Assembly: GCA_023135025.1 (NCBI GenBank)
Contig: JAGLTY010000095.1
Span: 1 to 7,478 of the forward strand
Origin: Bacteroidales bacterium
GTDB lineage: Bacteria; Bacteroidota; Bacteroidia; Bacteroidales; GCA-2748055
Length of the DNA stretch: 7,478 nucleotides
Reading direction: 5' to 3'
Below, piece by piece: positions 1 to 7,362 of the stretch. The notes under the pieces were generated by a model that worked only from the letters and a program-made list of their open reading frames with translations, was not told the origin of the DNA and did not search any database. Both the position numbers and the translations under genes were made by a program. The first letter of the stretch is position 1. Every line of letters begins with the position of its first letter.

Positions 1-32
1 TCGTATCATAATCAAAAATAGAGAAAATCATA

Positions 33-40
33 TATATTTG
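33..40 (+). promoter_or_regulatory. Possible -7 box of a Bacteroidetes-type promoter
   Basis: TATATTTG matches the Bacteroidetes -7 consensus TAnnTTTG and lies 17 nt before the ATG at 58. No TTTG is found at the expected upstream distance for a -33 box, so the promoter is only half supported. If real, it would drive the Bax inhibitor-like remnant and the two genes behind it. Confidence 0.3.
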
Positions 41-57
41 ACGCAAATTAGAAGAAG

Positions 58-249
58 ATGAGAGCAATGAGGTCATCCAATCCTGCGATGACAGCAAAAA
101 TTTTCGAGAAGGCCGGCACTACACCTGCCGGCAGCAGTACCATGACAATCAATGGAACCATCAATAGTACAGGGCTGATGCTGCTCCTGGTTCGCAGGCA
201 GAAATTAGCAGAAATTCTTAGATTTGTCAAGAAGCAACAGACCAACTAA
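58..249 (+). pseudogene. Internally deleted Bax inhibitor-1/YccA-like (BaxI_1) gene remnant
   Basis: The frame encodes 63 residues. The start reads M-RSSNPAM (ATG at 67; an in-frame ATG also lies at 58), followed by STMTINGTINSTGLMLLLV. From memory this resembles the N-terminus of Bacteroidetes Bax inhibitor-1/YccA-type membrane proteins (R/K-SSNPA... MT-x-GT-x-NKTG-x-LLLL). Those proteins are roughly 230-250 residues long with about seven membrane helices. Here the frame breaks off at the start of the first helix, and the last residues, LAEILRFVKKQQTN, resemble the charged C-terminal tail of the family. The simplest reading is an in-frame loss of nearly the whole membrane domain, leaving both ends (inference). 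A short tandem repeat at 198-216 marks the likely junction. The stop is 5 nt before the next gene, as in an operon. It could instead be an assembly collapse or an unrelated small ORF. The hydrophobic frame on the opposite strand looks like its shadow. Confidence 0.45.
198..216 (+). repeat. Short tandem direct repeat (9 bp, 10-bp period)
   Basis: GCAGAAATT occurs at 198-206 and again at 208-216, separated by one A. It sits where the recognisable N-terminal part of the Bax inhibitor-like frame gives way to its C-terminal-like tail. Short repeats are common at deletion junctions, so it may be a scar, but it is short enough to be chance. Confidence 0.55.
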
Positions 250-254
250 AGAGA

Positions 255-1727
255 GTGAGTAGTTTAGAAAAATACTTTGAACCCTTCAGGGAGAAGATCA
301 TCGGGAACGATGCCACTTTTGAGTCGCCCTACGGCACCAAAAGGATCCTCTATGGCGACTGGATCGCCAGCGGCAGGCTCTACGAACCCATCGAACAGAA
401 GCTGCAGACACAGTTTGGTCCATATGTTGCCAATACGCATACAGAGACCACCTTTACCGGTACCCTGATGACCAAAGCGTATCACCGTTCCCATCAACTG
501 ATCAAGGAGCATGTAAATGCCGGTCCCAATGATGTGATCATTACTGCCGGGTACGGGATGACTGCCGTCATCAACAAACTGATGCGCATCCTGAGCCTGA
601 AAGGGTGCGGGGGCGGCGATGGTGATTGTGTAAAGAATAACGACCGGCCGGTTGTGTTTCTTACCCATATGGAACACCATTCCAACCACACCTCCTGGTT
701 TGAAACCATAGCCGATGTGGTGATGATCGAACCCAACGAGCATCTGAGGGTCGACCTTGACGACCTGAGGGAAAAACTGGAGATTTACAAGGATCGAAAG
801 TTTAAGATTGGTTCTTTTACGGCATGCTCCAATGTGACCGGTGTCAACACACCCTATTACAAAATGGCCAAGCTGATGCATGAGTTTGGGGGAGTTGTAT
901 TTATTGATTATGCAGCCAGTGCTCCCTATATGGATATGAATATGCATCCGGATGACCCTATGGAGAAGCTGGATGCCATCTTCTTCTCACCCCATAAGTT
1001 CCTGGGAGGACCCGGGGCATCAGGTGTACTGATCTTCGACAAGGCGATGTATACCGCAGAGGTTCCCGATAACCCGGGGGGTGGCACGGTGGACTGGACC
1101 AATCCGTGGGGAAAGTATAAGTATGTGGATGATATCGAGGTTAGAGAGGATGGCGGAACTCCTGGATTCCTTCAATCCATTAAAGCAGCCCTGGCCATAG
1201 AGCTAAAGATGCAGATGGGTGTGGAGAATATCATGAAACGTGAAGAGGAACTGCTTAAGATAGTGCTACCCGGACTCAGGGAGATTGATGGAATCCAGAT
1301 CCTGGCAAATAATGTGGACGACCGGCTGGGAGTGATCTCCTTTTACCACCCTGCCATCCATTTCAATCTCTTTGTTAAACTGCTGAATGACCGGTTTGGC
1401 GTACAGACCAGGGGCGGATGCGCCTGTGCCGGCACATATGGACACTTCCTGCTGGAGGTGACCTATGACCAGTCACTGGAGATCACAGAAAAGATCAATC
1501 ATGGTGACCTTTCCGAAAAGCCGGGCTGGGTAAGATGGTCCCTGCATCCCACCATGACCGACGAGGACGTATGCCAGATTCTATATGCCATCCGGGAGGT
1601 GACCATTCACCATTCGGAGTGGGCCAAAGAGTATATCTATCTTTCAAAAAAGAACGAATTTATTCATCAGAGCCACCAGAACAGCTCACCCGAGGATGAG
1701 ATCATGAGTGATTGGTTCAACCTGTAA
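255..1727 (+). CDS. Class V aminotransferase-fold PLP enzyme, cysteine-desulfurase-like
   Basis: The protein has 490 residues, is cytosolic and shows no signal peptide. The fold-type I PLP core is clear. THMEHHSNHTSW (137-148) corresponds to the EHHAN segment of SufS/NifS that stacks on PLP. Asp218 in FIDYAAS would bind the pyridine nitrogen. Lys248 in SPHKFLGGPG is the predicted Schiff-base lysine. A flexible loop RGGCACAGTYGH (386-397) carries Cys389 and Cys391 where cysteine desulfurases keep their catalytic cysteine. At 490 residues it is longer than SufS (about 406), with extra residues at 115-132 and in the C-terminal region. It belongs to the SufS-like/isopenicillin-epimerase-like group; C-S cleavage is plausible but the substrate is unknown. 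The start is GTG at 255, because an in-frame stop at 219-221 leaves no upstream ATG. It lies 5 nt after the Bax inhibitor-like remnant, and a GNAT-like gene follows. No suf genes are nearby. Confidence 0.9.
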   Translation: MSSLEKYFEPFREKIIGNDATFESPYGTKRILYGDWIASGRLYEPIEQKLQTQFGPYVANTHTETTFTGTLMTKAYHRSHQLIKEHVNAGPNDVIITAGYGMTAVINKLMRILSLKGCGGGDGDCVKNNDRPVVFLTHMEHHSNHTSWFETIADVVMIEPNEHLRVDLDDLREKLEIYKDRKFKIGSFTACSNVTGVNTPYYKMAKLMHEFGGVVFIDYAASAPYMDMNMHPDDPMEKLDAIFFSPHKFLGGPGASGVLIFDKAMYTAEVPDNPGGGTVDWTNPWGKYKYVDDIEVREDGGTPGFLQSIKAALAIELKMQMGVENIMKREEELLKIVLPGLREIDGIQILANNVDDRLGVISFYHPAIHFNLFVKLLNDRFGVQTRGGCACAGTYGHFLLEVTYDQSLEITEKINHGDLSEKPGWVRWSLHPTMTDEDVCQILYAIREVTIHHSEWAKEYIYLSKKNEFIHQSHQNSSPEDEIMSDWFNL

Positions 1728-1747
1728 TAAACAGTTTCTCTTCTCGC

Positions 1748-2950
1748 ATGCAAATTATACCAGTCGATACCAGGCAGCATGAAAGGGCCTTCCTTGATTT
1801 TCCCAGGAAGTTGTACCGCAATGATCCCAACCATGTGGTTCAGTTCGATAGTGAAATCAAAAAATCCTTTAATCGTCATATCAATCCTTACTTCACCCAT
1901 GGCGATGCTATTCGCTGGATTGCATTGAATGACCGGGGTGAAACAGTTGGTCGTATTGCCGCATTCTATGACACCCACAAGGACGAAGCGGACTACGTCA
2001 GGAGTGGAGGGTGTGGCTTTTTTGAATCCATTGACGATCAGCAGGTAGCTTTCCTGCTTTTTGACAGTGCTAAAACATGGCTGCAAAAGAACGGTTATGA
2101 AGCCATGACCGGCCCCATCAATTTCGGGGAGAACGATACCAACTGGGGCTGCCTGGTCCAGGGATTCGTTCCCCAGGCACTGGGGATGAACTATAACTTG
2201 CCCTATTACAAAGAGCTGTTTGAAAGTTATGGTTTTCATCTCTATTACAGGCAACTGAGTTTTCACCTTGACTTGCAGAAACCGTTCCCGGAACGCTTCT
2301 GGAAAATTGCAGAGTGGATCAATCACAGGGAGGGCTATTCGTTCAGGCACTTCGACCCGAAGCAGGCAGCCCGATTTGTAGAAGATACTGCCTCCATCTA
2401 CAACCAGGCCTGGAGCAAATTCAGGAAGGATTTTACCCCCATGGATCCGGCCTCCCTCTACGATGAATTGAGGAAGATTAAGTCGATCATGGATCCGGAG
2501 ATGATCTGGTATGCCTACCACAACAATGAACCTATCTCCTTCTATATGTTCCTCCCCGATGCTAACCAGATCTTCAGGCACCTCAACGGAAAGCTTCACC
2601 TGGTGAACAAACTGCGGTTTCTGAACTACAAAAGAAAACATACCATCACCAGGGCCCGGGGAATAGTGGCCGGTGTTATCCCGAAATTTCAGAACTCGGG
2701 GGTGGAGTCCGGAATTTTTTATCAGTTGAGACAGGTAATGGACCGCAAACCTCACTACAAAGAGTTTGAACTCTCGTGGGTAGGCGACTTCAATCCCAAA
2801 ATGATCTCAATCTATATGGCCACCGGTGCCATCCACACCAAAACACACCACACTTACAGTTATCTTTTCGACCGGGAACAACCGTACCAAAGATTTATGG
2901 AAGAGGCTGTGGATGAGTCAAAACTTCCCCAAAATATTTTGAAGTTGTAA
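1748..2950 (+). CDS. Uncharacterised GNAT-fold acyltransferase-like protein
   Basis: This is a 400-residue soluble protein of a family that I recognise as conserved in Bacteroidetes and elsewhere and that is usually annotated as hypothetical or GNAT N-acetyltransferase. Visible conserved blocks are [13 protein letters not shown] (18-30), GRIAAFYD (68-75), a GFFES turn (90-94) typical of a GNAT core, [13 protein letters not shown] (122-134), [16 protein letters not shown] (148-163) and the late [12 protein letters not shown] (341-352). The layout, with a first GNAT-like half to about 175 and a second half containing an ISFYMFLPD strand (263-271), suggests a double-GNAT or FemAB-like arrangement (inference). 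The substrate cannot be deduced. An in-frame ATG at 1712 would add 12 residues and overlap the upstream gene by 16 nt. I prefer 1748 because FPRKLYRND normally sits close to the N-terminus in this family. It is probably co-transcribed with the PLP enzyme. Confidence 0.8.
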   Translation: MQIIPVDTRQHERAFLDFPRKLYRNDPNHVVQFDSEIKKSFNRHINPYFTHGDAIRWIALNDRGETVGRIAAFYDTHKDEADYVRSGGCGFFESIDDQQVAFLLFDSAKTWLQKNGYEAMTGPINFGENDTNWGCLVQGFVPQALGMNYNLPYYKELFESYGFHLYYRQLSFHLDLQKPFPERFWKIAEWINHREGYSFRHFDPKQAARFVEDTASIYNQAWSKFRKDFTPMDPASLYDELRKIKSIMDPEMIWYAYHNNEPISFYMFLPDANQIFRHLNGKLHLVNKLRFLNYKRKHTITRARGIVAGVIPKFQNSGVESGIFYQLRQVMDRKPHYKEFELSWVGDFNPKMISIYMATGAIHTKTHHTYSYLFDREQPYQRFMEEAVDESKLPQNILKL

Positions 2951-2968
2951 CAAACATTTCTATCTTTG
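2938..2968 (+). promoter_or_regulatory. Bacteroidetes-type promoter of the L31 gene
   Basis: TTTG at 2938-2941, a 19-nt spacer and TATCTTTG at 2961-2968 match the Bacteroidetes housekeeping consensus (TTTG at -33, TAnnTTTG at -7). Transcription should start near 2975, about 23 nt before the L31 ATG. The -33 box overlaps the last codons of the preceding gene, so L31 can be expressed independently of that operon. Confidence 0.8.
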
Positions 2969-2997
2969 CATTCCGTTTTGAAAATAATAGAGGAGAC

Positions 2998-3264
2998 ATG
3001 AAAAAAGATATACATCCAAAGAACTACAGACTTGTTGCATTCAGGGACATGTCCAATGGATTTACCTTCATAACCAAATCAACAGCTTCCTCCAAAGAGA
3101 CTGTTAAATTGGAAGATGGAATTGAATATCCACTGATCAAACTGGAAATCTCCAGCACCTCACACCCGTTTTATACTGGTAAGATGAAGCTGGTGGATAC
3201 AGCAGGACGTGTGGATAAGTTCATGAACCGGTACAAGAGCCACCTGGATAAAAAAAATAAATAG
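2998..3264 (+). CDS. rpmE2: 50S ribosomal protein L31 type B
   Basis: The 88-residue protein begins [11 protein letters not shown], the canonical L31 start, and carries the L31 signature [20 protein letters not shown] at 56-75. It ends in a lysine-rich tail suited to binding rRNA. L31 bridges the 50S and 30S subunits at the central protuberance. No cysteine is present, so the zinc-binding CxxC pairs of type A are missing and this is the zinc-independent type B (YkgM/RpmE2) form; its length (about 80-90) also fits type B. An AGAGGAG sequence at 2989-2995 looks like a Shine-Dalgarno but lies only 2 nt from the ATG. That is closer than optimal, and such sites are little used in Bacteroidetes. 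The gene is monocistronic, with its own promoter and terminator. Whether a zinc-dependent paralogue exists elsewhere in the genome cannot be seen. Confidence 0.96.
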   Translation: MKKDIHPKNYRLVAFRDMSNGFTFITKSTASSKETVKLEDGIEYPLIKLEISSTSHPFYTGKMKLVDTAGRVDKFMNRYKSHLDKKNK

Positions 3265-3285
3265 CAGGAATTTCTATCCTGATTG

Positions 3286-3319
3286 AAAGCCATCTCTTCA
3301 CGGGATGGCTTTTTTTTTT
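3286..3319 (+). terminator. Intrinsic terminator after rpmE2
   Basis: AAAGCCATC (3286-3294) pairs perfectly with GATGGCTTT (3304-3312) around a 9-nt loop, and a run of ten T (3310-3319) overlaps the end of the stem. It starts 21 nt after the L31 stop codon. It is directional and should end the L31 transcript before the GlmU-like gene, which starts 17 nt further on. Confidence 0.92.
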
Positions 3320-3336
3320 ACTTTTAAATAAAAAAG

Positions 3337-4515
3337 ATGACGCTGATCCTTTTCGACGATCACTCCTGGGACAACCTCTTGCCCCTCACCTTCACCCGTC
3401 CTTCTTCGGCACTCAGGATAGGGATTTTGACCATTGCAGAGAAGTGGGAACATGATCTGGGGATCAAATCAACACCTCTGACAAAGGATTATCTGCAAGG
3501 CAAGTTCCCCTGTCAGGCCGGAGAGGACAATCTCTTCATCAATGGTACGCTGCTGCCCGACAGCGAAATCATCGATGCCATCAACAACCTGCAGGAGAAC
3601 CAGGCAGCGGTAAAGGAGGGCGTTTTGCTGGCTGTCAGGACAGGAGAGAGTAGTGAATCCTTTACCCCGGATAGATGGATCGACAAGGGTAAGGAGTATG
3701 CTGGTGAGATTTCACGAGTTGACTATCCATGGAAAATCTTCCGTCTGAACGGACAGGAGATTAAAGCCGATTTTATAAGAATTACTCAGGGAAGGGAAAG
3801 TGGGAAACTGAGTGATACAGTGAGGGTTGACCGACCCGAAAATGTCTTTGTGGAGCCGGGTTTCAACGGTGGATATTTTACGCTGAATGCATCACGCGGA
3901 CCGATCTACCTGGGGGCCCATAGCGAAATTATGGAGGGATCTGTCATTCGCGGACCATTTGCCCTCTGCGAGGGAGCAGTGGTAAAAATGGGAGCCAGGA
4001 TCTATGGACCCACCACCATTGGACCCTTCAGCAAGGTGGGAGGAGAGATCAACAATTCGGTACTGCTGGCAAACTCCAACAAGGCACACGATGGATTTCT
4101 GGGCAATGCAGTGATTGGTGAGTGGTGCAACCTGGGAGCCGATACCAACAACTCCAACCTGAAGAACAACTATGCCGAGGTGAAGGTCTGGAACTACCCC
4201 TCCGGTACATTTATCAATACAGGGAACCAGTTCTGTGGACTGATCATGGGCGATCACTCCAAATGCGGGATCAATACCATGTTCAACACGGGTACCGTGG
4301 TGGGAGTCTCAACCAATATCTTCGGTCCCGGCTTCCAACAAACCTTCATACCCTCATTCAGCTGGGGTGGTGCTACCGGTTTTACCGATTATAAGATGGA
4401 GAAGGTGGTGGAGACTGCCAACCTGGTTATGGAGCGCAGGGAGATGCAACTCTCACAAGATGATAAGGCTATCCTGGATCATATTTTCCAGCAGAGTAAA
4501 AGATTCAGAAAGTGA
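3337..4515 (+). CDS. GlmU-like bifunctional nucleotidyltransferase / left-handed beta-helix acetyltransferase
   Basis: The 392-residue protein fits the alternative bacterial GlmU family (NTP_transf_4 N-terminal domain plus hexapeptide repeats). By family knowledge this is proposed to make UDP-GlcNAc from glucosamine-1-phosphate for peptidoglycan and lipid A. The N-terminal domain (1 to about 150) opens with LILFDDHSWDNLLPLTFTRP, then ALRIGILTIAEKW and LFINGTLLP (66-74). It lacks the LAAGxGTRM loop of classical GlmU, as expected for this family. From about 185 to 345, hexapeptide-type repeats (for example GPIYLGAHSEIMEGSVIRGP, 188-207) predict a left-handed beta-helix. The segment HDGFLGNAVIGEWCNLGA (251-268) and the Asn-rich NNSNLKNNY are hallmark residues near the acetyltransferase site. 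The C-terminus is a short helix rich in charged residues. It starts 17 nt after a strong terminator, with only a weak TACTTTTA (3319-3326) as a possible -7 box. It ends 1 nt from the convergent tolC-like gene. The substrate is assigned by family, not by residues. Confidence 0.87.
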   Translation: MTLILFDDHSWDNLLPLTFTRPSSALRIGILTIAEKWEHDLGIKSTPLTKDYLQGKFPCQAGEDNLFINGTLLPDSEIIDAINNLQENQAAVKEGVLLAVRTGESSESFTPDRWIDKGKEYAGEISRVDYPWKIFRLNGQEIKADFIRITQGRESGKLSDTVRVDRPENVFVEPGFNGGYFTLNASRGPIYLGAHSEIMEGSVIRGPFALCEGAVVKMGARIYGPTTIGPFSKVGGEINNSVLLANSNKAHDGFLGNAVIGEWCNLGADTNNSNLKNNYAEVKVWNYPSGTFINTGNQFCGLIMGDHSKCGINTMFNTGTVVGVSTNIFGPGFQQTFIPSFSWGGATGFTDYKMEKVVETANLVMERREMQLSQDDKAILDHIFQQSKRFRK

Positions 4516-4516
4516 T

Positions 4517-6016
4517 CTATTTCACCAGCAACTCGTCAAAATCCTCGGAGAGTTTTATATCCTTCTGCCAGTCGTAGAGGGTAAGACCCCTCAGGTCGTA
4601 GTAGTAGTTCCAATAATTTCTCAGCGCCTGAACATATCCCCTTCGTGCCACATCCTTCTCCTCCAGTGCCACATTCAGATCGAGTACATCGATCTTCCCG
4701 ATCAGGAACCGCTGCTTGGTCACTTCGTAGCGAAGATCGGCGATGGTGTCGGCTTTGAAAGCAATATTCACCTGGTCGTCCTGCAGGTTGAACTGCATCA
4801 CCTGGAGGAAAATATTCTCATCGAAATCGATCATGGACTGACTAACATCCATTTTGACCACCTCCTGGGCCGACTGGGCCATCCGGTACTGTCCCTTTCC
4901 CAAACCCCAGTCAAGGATAGGCACCTGAACTCCCACTTCCAGGCGCTGCTGCCTGGCCAGGTCCGTATATGAATTACGAATATCTTCATCCACTCCGCTC
5001 AGTCCGAATTGTGCAAACAGGTCGCCCCGGATCCCCTTTTGCGATCGGGCCAGGGCCACAGCCCTTTCAGCCTCCAGCAACTGCCTCTCCATATTCAGAA
5101 TCTCAGGATTATTGGCTTTGGCTTCGGTCAGTGTCCTGGTATAGTCCATATGGATATCCGGCACCTCACTGGGGAGGGTCAGCTCCAGGCTCACCCTTTC
5201 ATTGAATCCCAGGAAAGAGCGAAGCCTCGACTTCCGAAGCTCCAGGTCAATGGTCGCTTCATTCATGGCTGCACCGGCATTAAGGAAGCTGAGCTCCATC
5301 TGCAGCAACTCGTTCTCTGCAATGGTTCCCAGCTGGTAACGCCCTTTGGCTATCTGGAACAGCGTATCGTTATTGGCCATATTCTTCACGGCAATCTCCA
5401 GGTTGATCTGGGCCAGTGCAAGGTCAAAGAAATACCTCACAGACTGCTGACTCACCCGCTCCATGGTATTGAGGTACTGCAGTTTGGCCTCCTCATACTT
5501 GATGGGTTCAATCTTCCGTTCCCATTTAAATTCATTGTAGCCATTGATGGGTTGAAAGAAACCTATGGTAACCGGGTAGGCCAGGTAGTTGGTAGGTGGC
5601 TCCTCCCCGAAGTTATCATTTCTCTGCAGTTGAGAGGATACAAATACGCGTCCACCGGTAAGCCATATGTTCTGGTTAAGTTGCATATCCAGAGAGGTCT
5701 GCATAACCGAACGGGGCACAAATTCAATGGAACCATCCGGTTGGATAACACTCTCCGTGGCATTGGTCAGTGAAGGCAATGTACCCTCCAGTGTTAACCC
5801 GGGCCTGTAACTGGCCTGGTGGGTCCTGTACTCCCAGTAGCTGCTGCGAAACTGGTGCCTCGACATGAGTGCCATCAACGACTGCTCATGTGCCACTTCG
5901 ATCACTTCGGGAAGTGTTAACTTTTTCAATTCTATTTCAGACTGCGACTGCGCAGAGACCTGGATTCCCAGCACCAGGCCCATCCATATTAAAACGTTGC
6001 GAAACATGTTATTCAT
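4517..6016 (-). CDS. TolC-family outer-membrane efflux protein
   Basis: The 499-residue protein has a signal peptide (hydrophobic stretch about 8-20, likely cleavage after VSA at 20-22, giving mature QSQSE). Two outer-membrane efflux repeats follow. The first has long coiled-coil helices about 165-270, including RYQLGTIAENELLQ (227-240). The second is at about 295-475, including RFLIGKIDVLDLNVALEE (436-453) and a C-terminal YWNYYYDLRGLTLYD. Such proteins trimerise into a channel through the outer membrane and a periplasmic tunnel that docks to an adaptor. Aromatic and amphipathic strands at about 105-160 and 355-375 would be the beta-barrel parts. It is the last gene of the efflux operon and overlaps the permease by 8 nt. 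An alternative start at codon 4 (6005-6007) would place the ATG 1 nt after the permease stop with AAGG about 10 nt upstream, and is equally plausible. The substrate cannot be inferred. Confidence 0.92.
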   Translation of the reverse strand: MNNMFRNVLIWMGLVLGIQVSAQSQSEIELKKLTLPEVIEVAHEQSLMALMSRHQFRSSYWEYRTHQASYRPGLTLEGTLPSLTNATESVIQPDGSIEFVPRSVMQTSLDMQLNQNIWLTGGRVFVSSQLQRNDNFGEEPPTNYLAYPVTIGFFQPINGYNEFKWERKIEPIKYEEAKLQYLNTMERVSQQSVRYFFDLALAQINLEIAVKNMANNDTLFQIAKGRYQLGTIAENELLQMELSFLNAGAAMNEATIDLELRKSRLRSFLGFNERVSLELTLPSEVPDIHMDYTRTLTEAKANNPEILNMERQLLEAERAVALARSQKGIRGDLFAQFGLSGVDEDIRNSYTDLARQQRLEVGVQVPILDWGLGKGQYRMAQSAQEVVKMDVSQSMIDFDENIFLQVMQFNLQDDQVNIAFKADTIADLRYEVTKQRFLIGKIDVLDLNVALEEKDVARRGYVQALRNYWNYYYDLRGLTLYDWQKDIKLSEDFDELLVK

Positions 6017-7358
6017 ACCTTAAAGATTCAATGGGATCCCTCTCGGAAGCCTTTTTGGCAGGCGAGTACCCGAAGATAACACCAACAGATGCAGATACTG
6101 CAAAAGAGATAAAGACACTGATGGGTGTTACGATGGTGGCGATATCGGCAAACCGGGAGATCAGCCATGAAGCAGTGATTCCGATAATCACTCCTATCAA
6201 ACCGCCAATCACACTGATCAGCACCGCCTCGGCCAGGAACTGAACCACAATATCCTTCTTCTGGGCTCCAATGGCCAGTCGTGTTCCAATCTCCTTGATG
6301 CGCTCCATTACCGAGGCAAACATGATATTCATGATTCCGATACCTCCCACCAGCAGAGAGATGCTGGCGATGGCCCCAAGTACAATATTGAAGATGTCCT
6401 TGGTGCGCTGCTCCTGCTTCAAAAGCAATTCCGGAACAGTGATCTCAAAGTCCTTTACACTCTCGTGACGCCTGAGCAGCAATCTGGCCAACAGGTCGGT
6501 GGAGGGCGAAAGCTCGCTCGATTCATTCACCTGTACAATGATCCTGTCCAGCTGGTTGTAGTTGGACTCACTGCTCTGTCCGGAACTAAAGCTGGCCATC
6601 ATATTGCCCCTAATAATCACTCCTGTGCTCGCTTTGATCCTTGATCCGACCAGTGCCCGGTTCTGGTACCTCATCAACATGGTTTTCACCGGCACATAGA
6701 TGTTGTCGTTCATCACATTGACCCCGATGTTCTCGAACCGGGTCAGACTTACATCGTTCCTCTCAAGCACGCCCACCACCTTCAGCCACACTTTATCAAA
6801 CTTAATATACTTGCCAATGGGATTCTCCTTACTGAAAAATTTATTCTTGATATTGGCCCCGATCACACATACCGGAATGCCATTCTCCTGCTGGTACTCA
6901 TTGAAAAAACTTCCCTCCTGCAGGGGAAGATTAAAGATCTCATAATAGGCATTGGAGACACCCAGCAGTTTGGCGCCGGCCCGTTTCCCATCCTTAAGTA
7001 CGTAACTGTTCAGCGTGATCTCGGGCGAGACCTTATTTACAGTTGGAACCACATTTGCTATGGCCTCCACATCCTCCAGAGTCAGTCCGGGTGAAAACTT
7101 TTTCTTCAGTGTCTCGCCACCCGAATCATCACTATTACCACCATTGGCCGGTTCAACAATGGGAGTCACCATAATATTATTCACCCCCACCATCTTAATC
7201 TGTTCCAGGATCTCCTGCTGCGCCCCTTTTCCGATGGCCAGCATGGTGATCACTGCAGCCACACCGAAAATAATACCCAGAGCGGTCAGCATACTTCGCA
7301 TCTGGTTTGCCATGATCGACTCAACGGCAATGACTATGTCGTGCAAATAGCGTTCCAT
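6009..7358 (-). CDS. MacB/FtsX-type ABC transporter permease (no ATPase domain)
   Basis: The 449-residue inner-membrane protein has the MacB topology of four membrane helices. TM1 is at about 22-42 (SMLTALGIIFGVAAVITMLAI), followed by a large periplasmic domain at about 45-320. TM2 is at about 323-347 with the conserved GGIGIMNIM, then a cytoplasmic coupling segment ERIKEIGTRLAIGA (352-365). TM3 is at about 374-400 and TM4 about 408-430. It ends with GYSPAKKASERDPIESLRYE, the standard MacB C-terminal motif. Unlike E. coli MacB there is no fused ATPase, so a separate MacB-type or LolD-like ATP-binding subunit is needed; none is in the window. Such mechanotransmission permeases do not form a pore but drive export through an adaptor and TolC, in line with the tolC-like gene that overlaps it. 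Periplasmic loops 71-87 and 251-269 are Gly/Ser/Asn-rich and probably disordered. The start is 4 nt after the upstream stop codon. Confidence 0.93.
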   Translation of the reverse strand: MERYLHDIVIAVESIMANQMRSMLTALGIIFGVAAVITMLAIGKGAQQEILEQIKMVGVNNIMVTPIVEPANGGNSDDSGGETLKKKFSPGLTLEDVEAIANVVPTVNKVSPEITLNSYVLKDGKRAGAKLLGVSNAYYEIFNLPLQEGSFFNEYQQENGIPVCVIGANIKNKFFSKENPIGKYIKFDKVWLKVVGVLERNDVSLTRFENIGVNVMNDNIYVPVKTMLMRYQNRALVGSRIKASTGVIIRGNMMASFSSGQSSESNYNQLDRIIVQVNESSELSPSTDLLARLLLRRHESVKDFEITVPELLLKQEQRTKDIFNIVLGAIASISLLVGGIGIMNIMFASVMERIKEIGTRLAIGAQKKDIVVQFLAEAVLISVIGGLIGVIIGITASWLISRFADIATIVTPISVFISFAVSASVGVIFGYSPAKKASERDPIESLRYE

Positions 7359-7362
7359 TGTC

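Noticed and set aside
13..47. Possible leftward promoter: TTTG at 47-44 and TATTTTTG at 20-13 on the minus strand.
   Set aside because: The spacer is 23 nt rather than about 19, the region is AT-rich so such matches are frequent, and the gene it would serve lies outside the window.
112..132. Inverted repeat GCCGGC-N9-GCCGGC.
   Set aside because: Short, each arm is itself palindromic, it is inside a coding frame and no T-run follows; probably chance.
48..245. Hydrophobic 65-residue frame on the minus strand, possible small membrane protein.
   Set aside because: It lies opposite the frame with Bax inhibitor-like motifs; its hydrophobicity follows from the complementary codons, and I recognise no family.
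264..947. 227-residue minus-strand frame in the PLP enzyme, rich in His and Gly.
   Set aside because: The composition is the complement of the sense codons; the sense protein has all expected PLP-enzyme motifs.
1667..2755. Long (362-residue) antisense frame opposite the GNAT-like gene.
   Set aside because: It is a shadow: the sense strand has clear conserved protein motifs, the antisense product shows none, and it overlaps the PLP enzyme end as well.
4512..4525. GTGA...TCAC inverted repeat at the convergent stop codons as a bidirectional terminator.
   Set aside because: Only 4 bp of stem, with no T-run on either side.
5009..5773. 254-residue plus-strand frame inside the tolC-like gene (also 4367-4972).
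   Set aside because: They read opposite the well-conserved TolC-type repeats, have no recognisable motifs or promoter, and reflect codon bias of the real gene.
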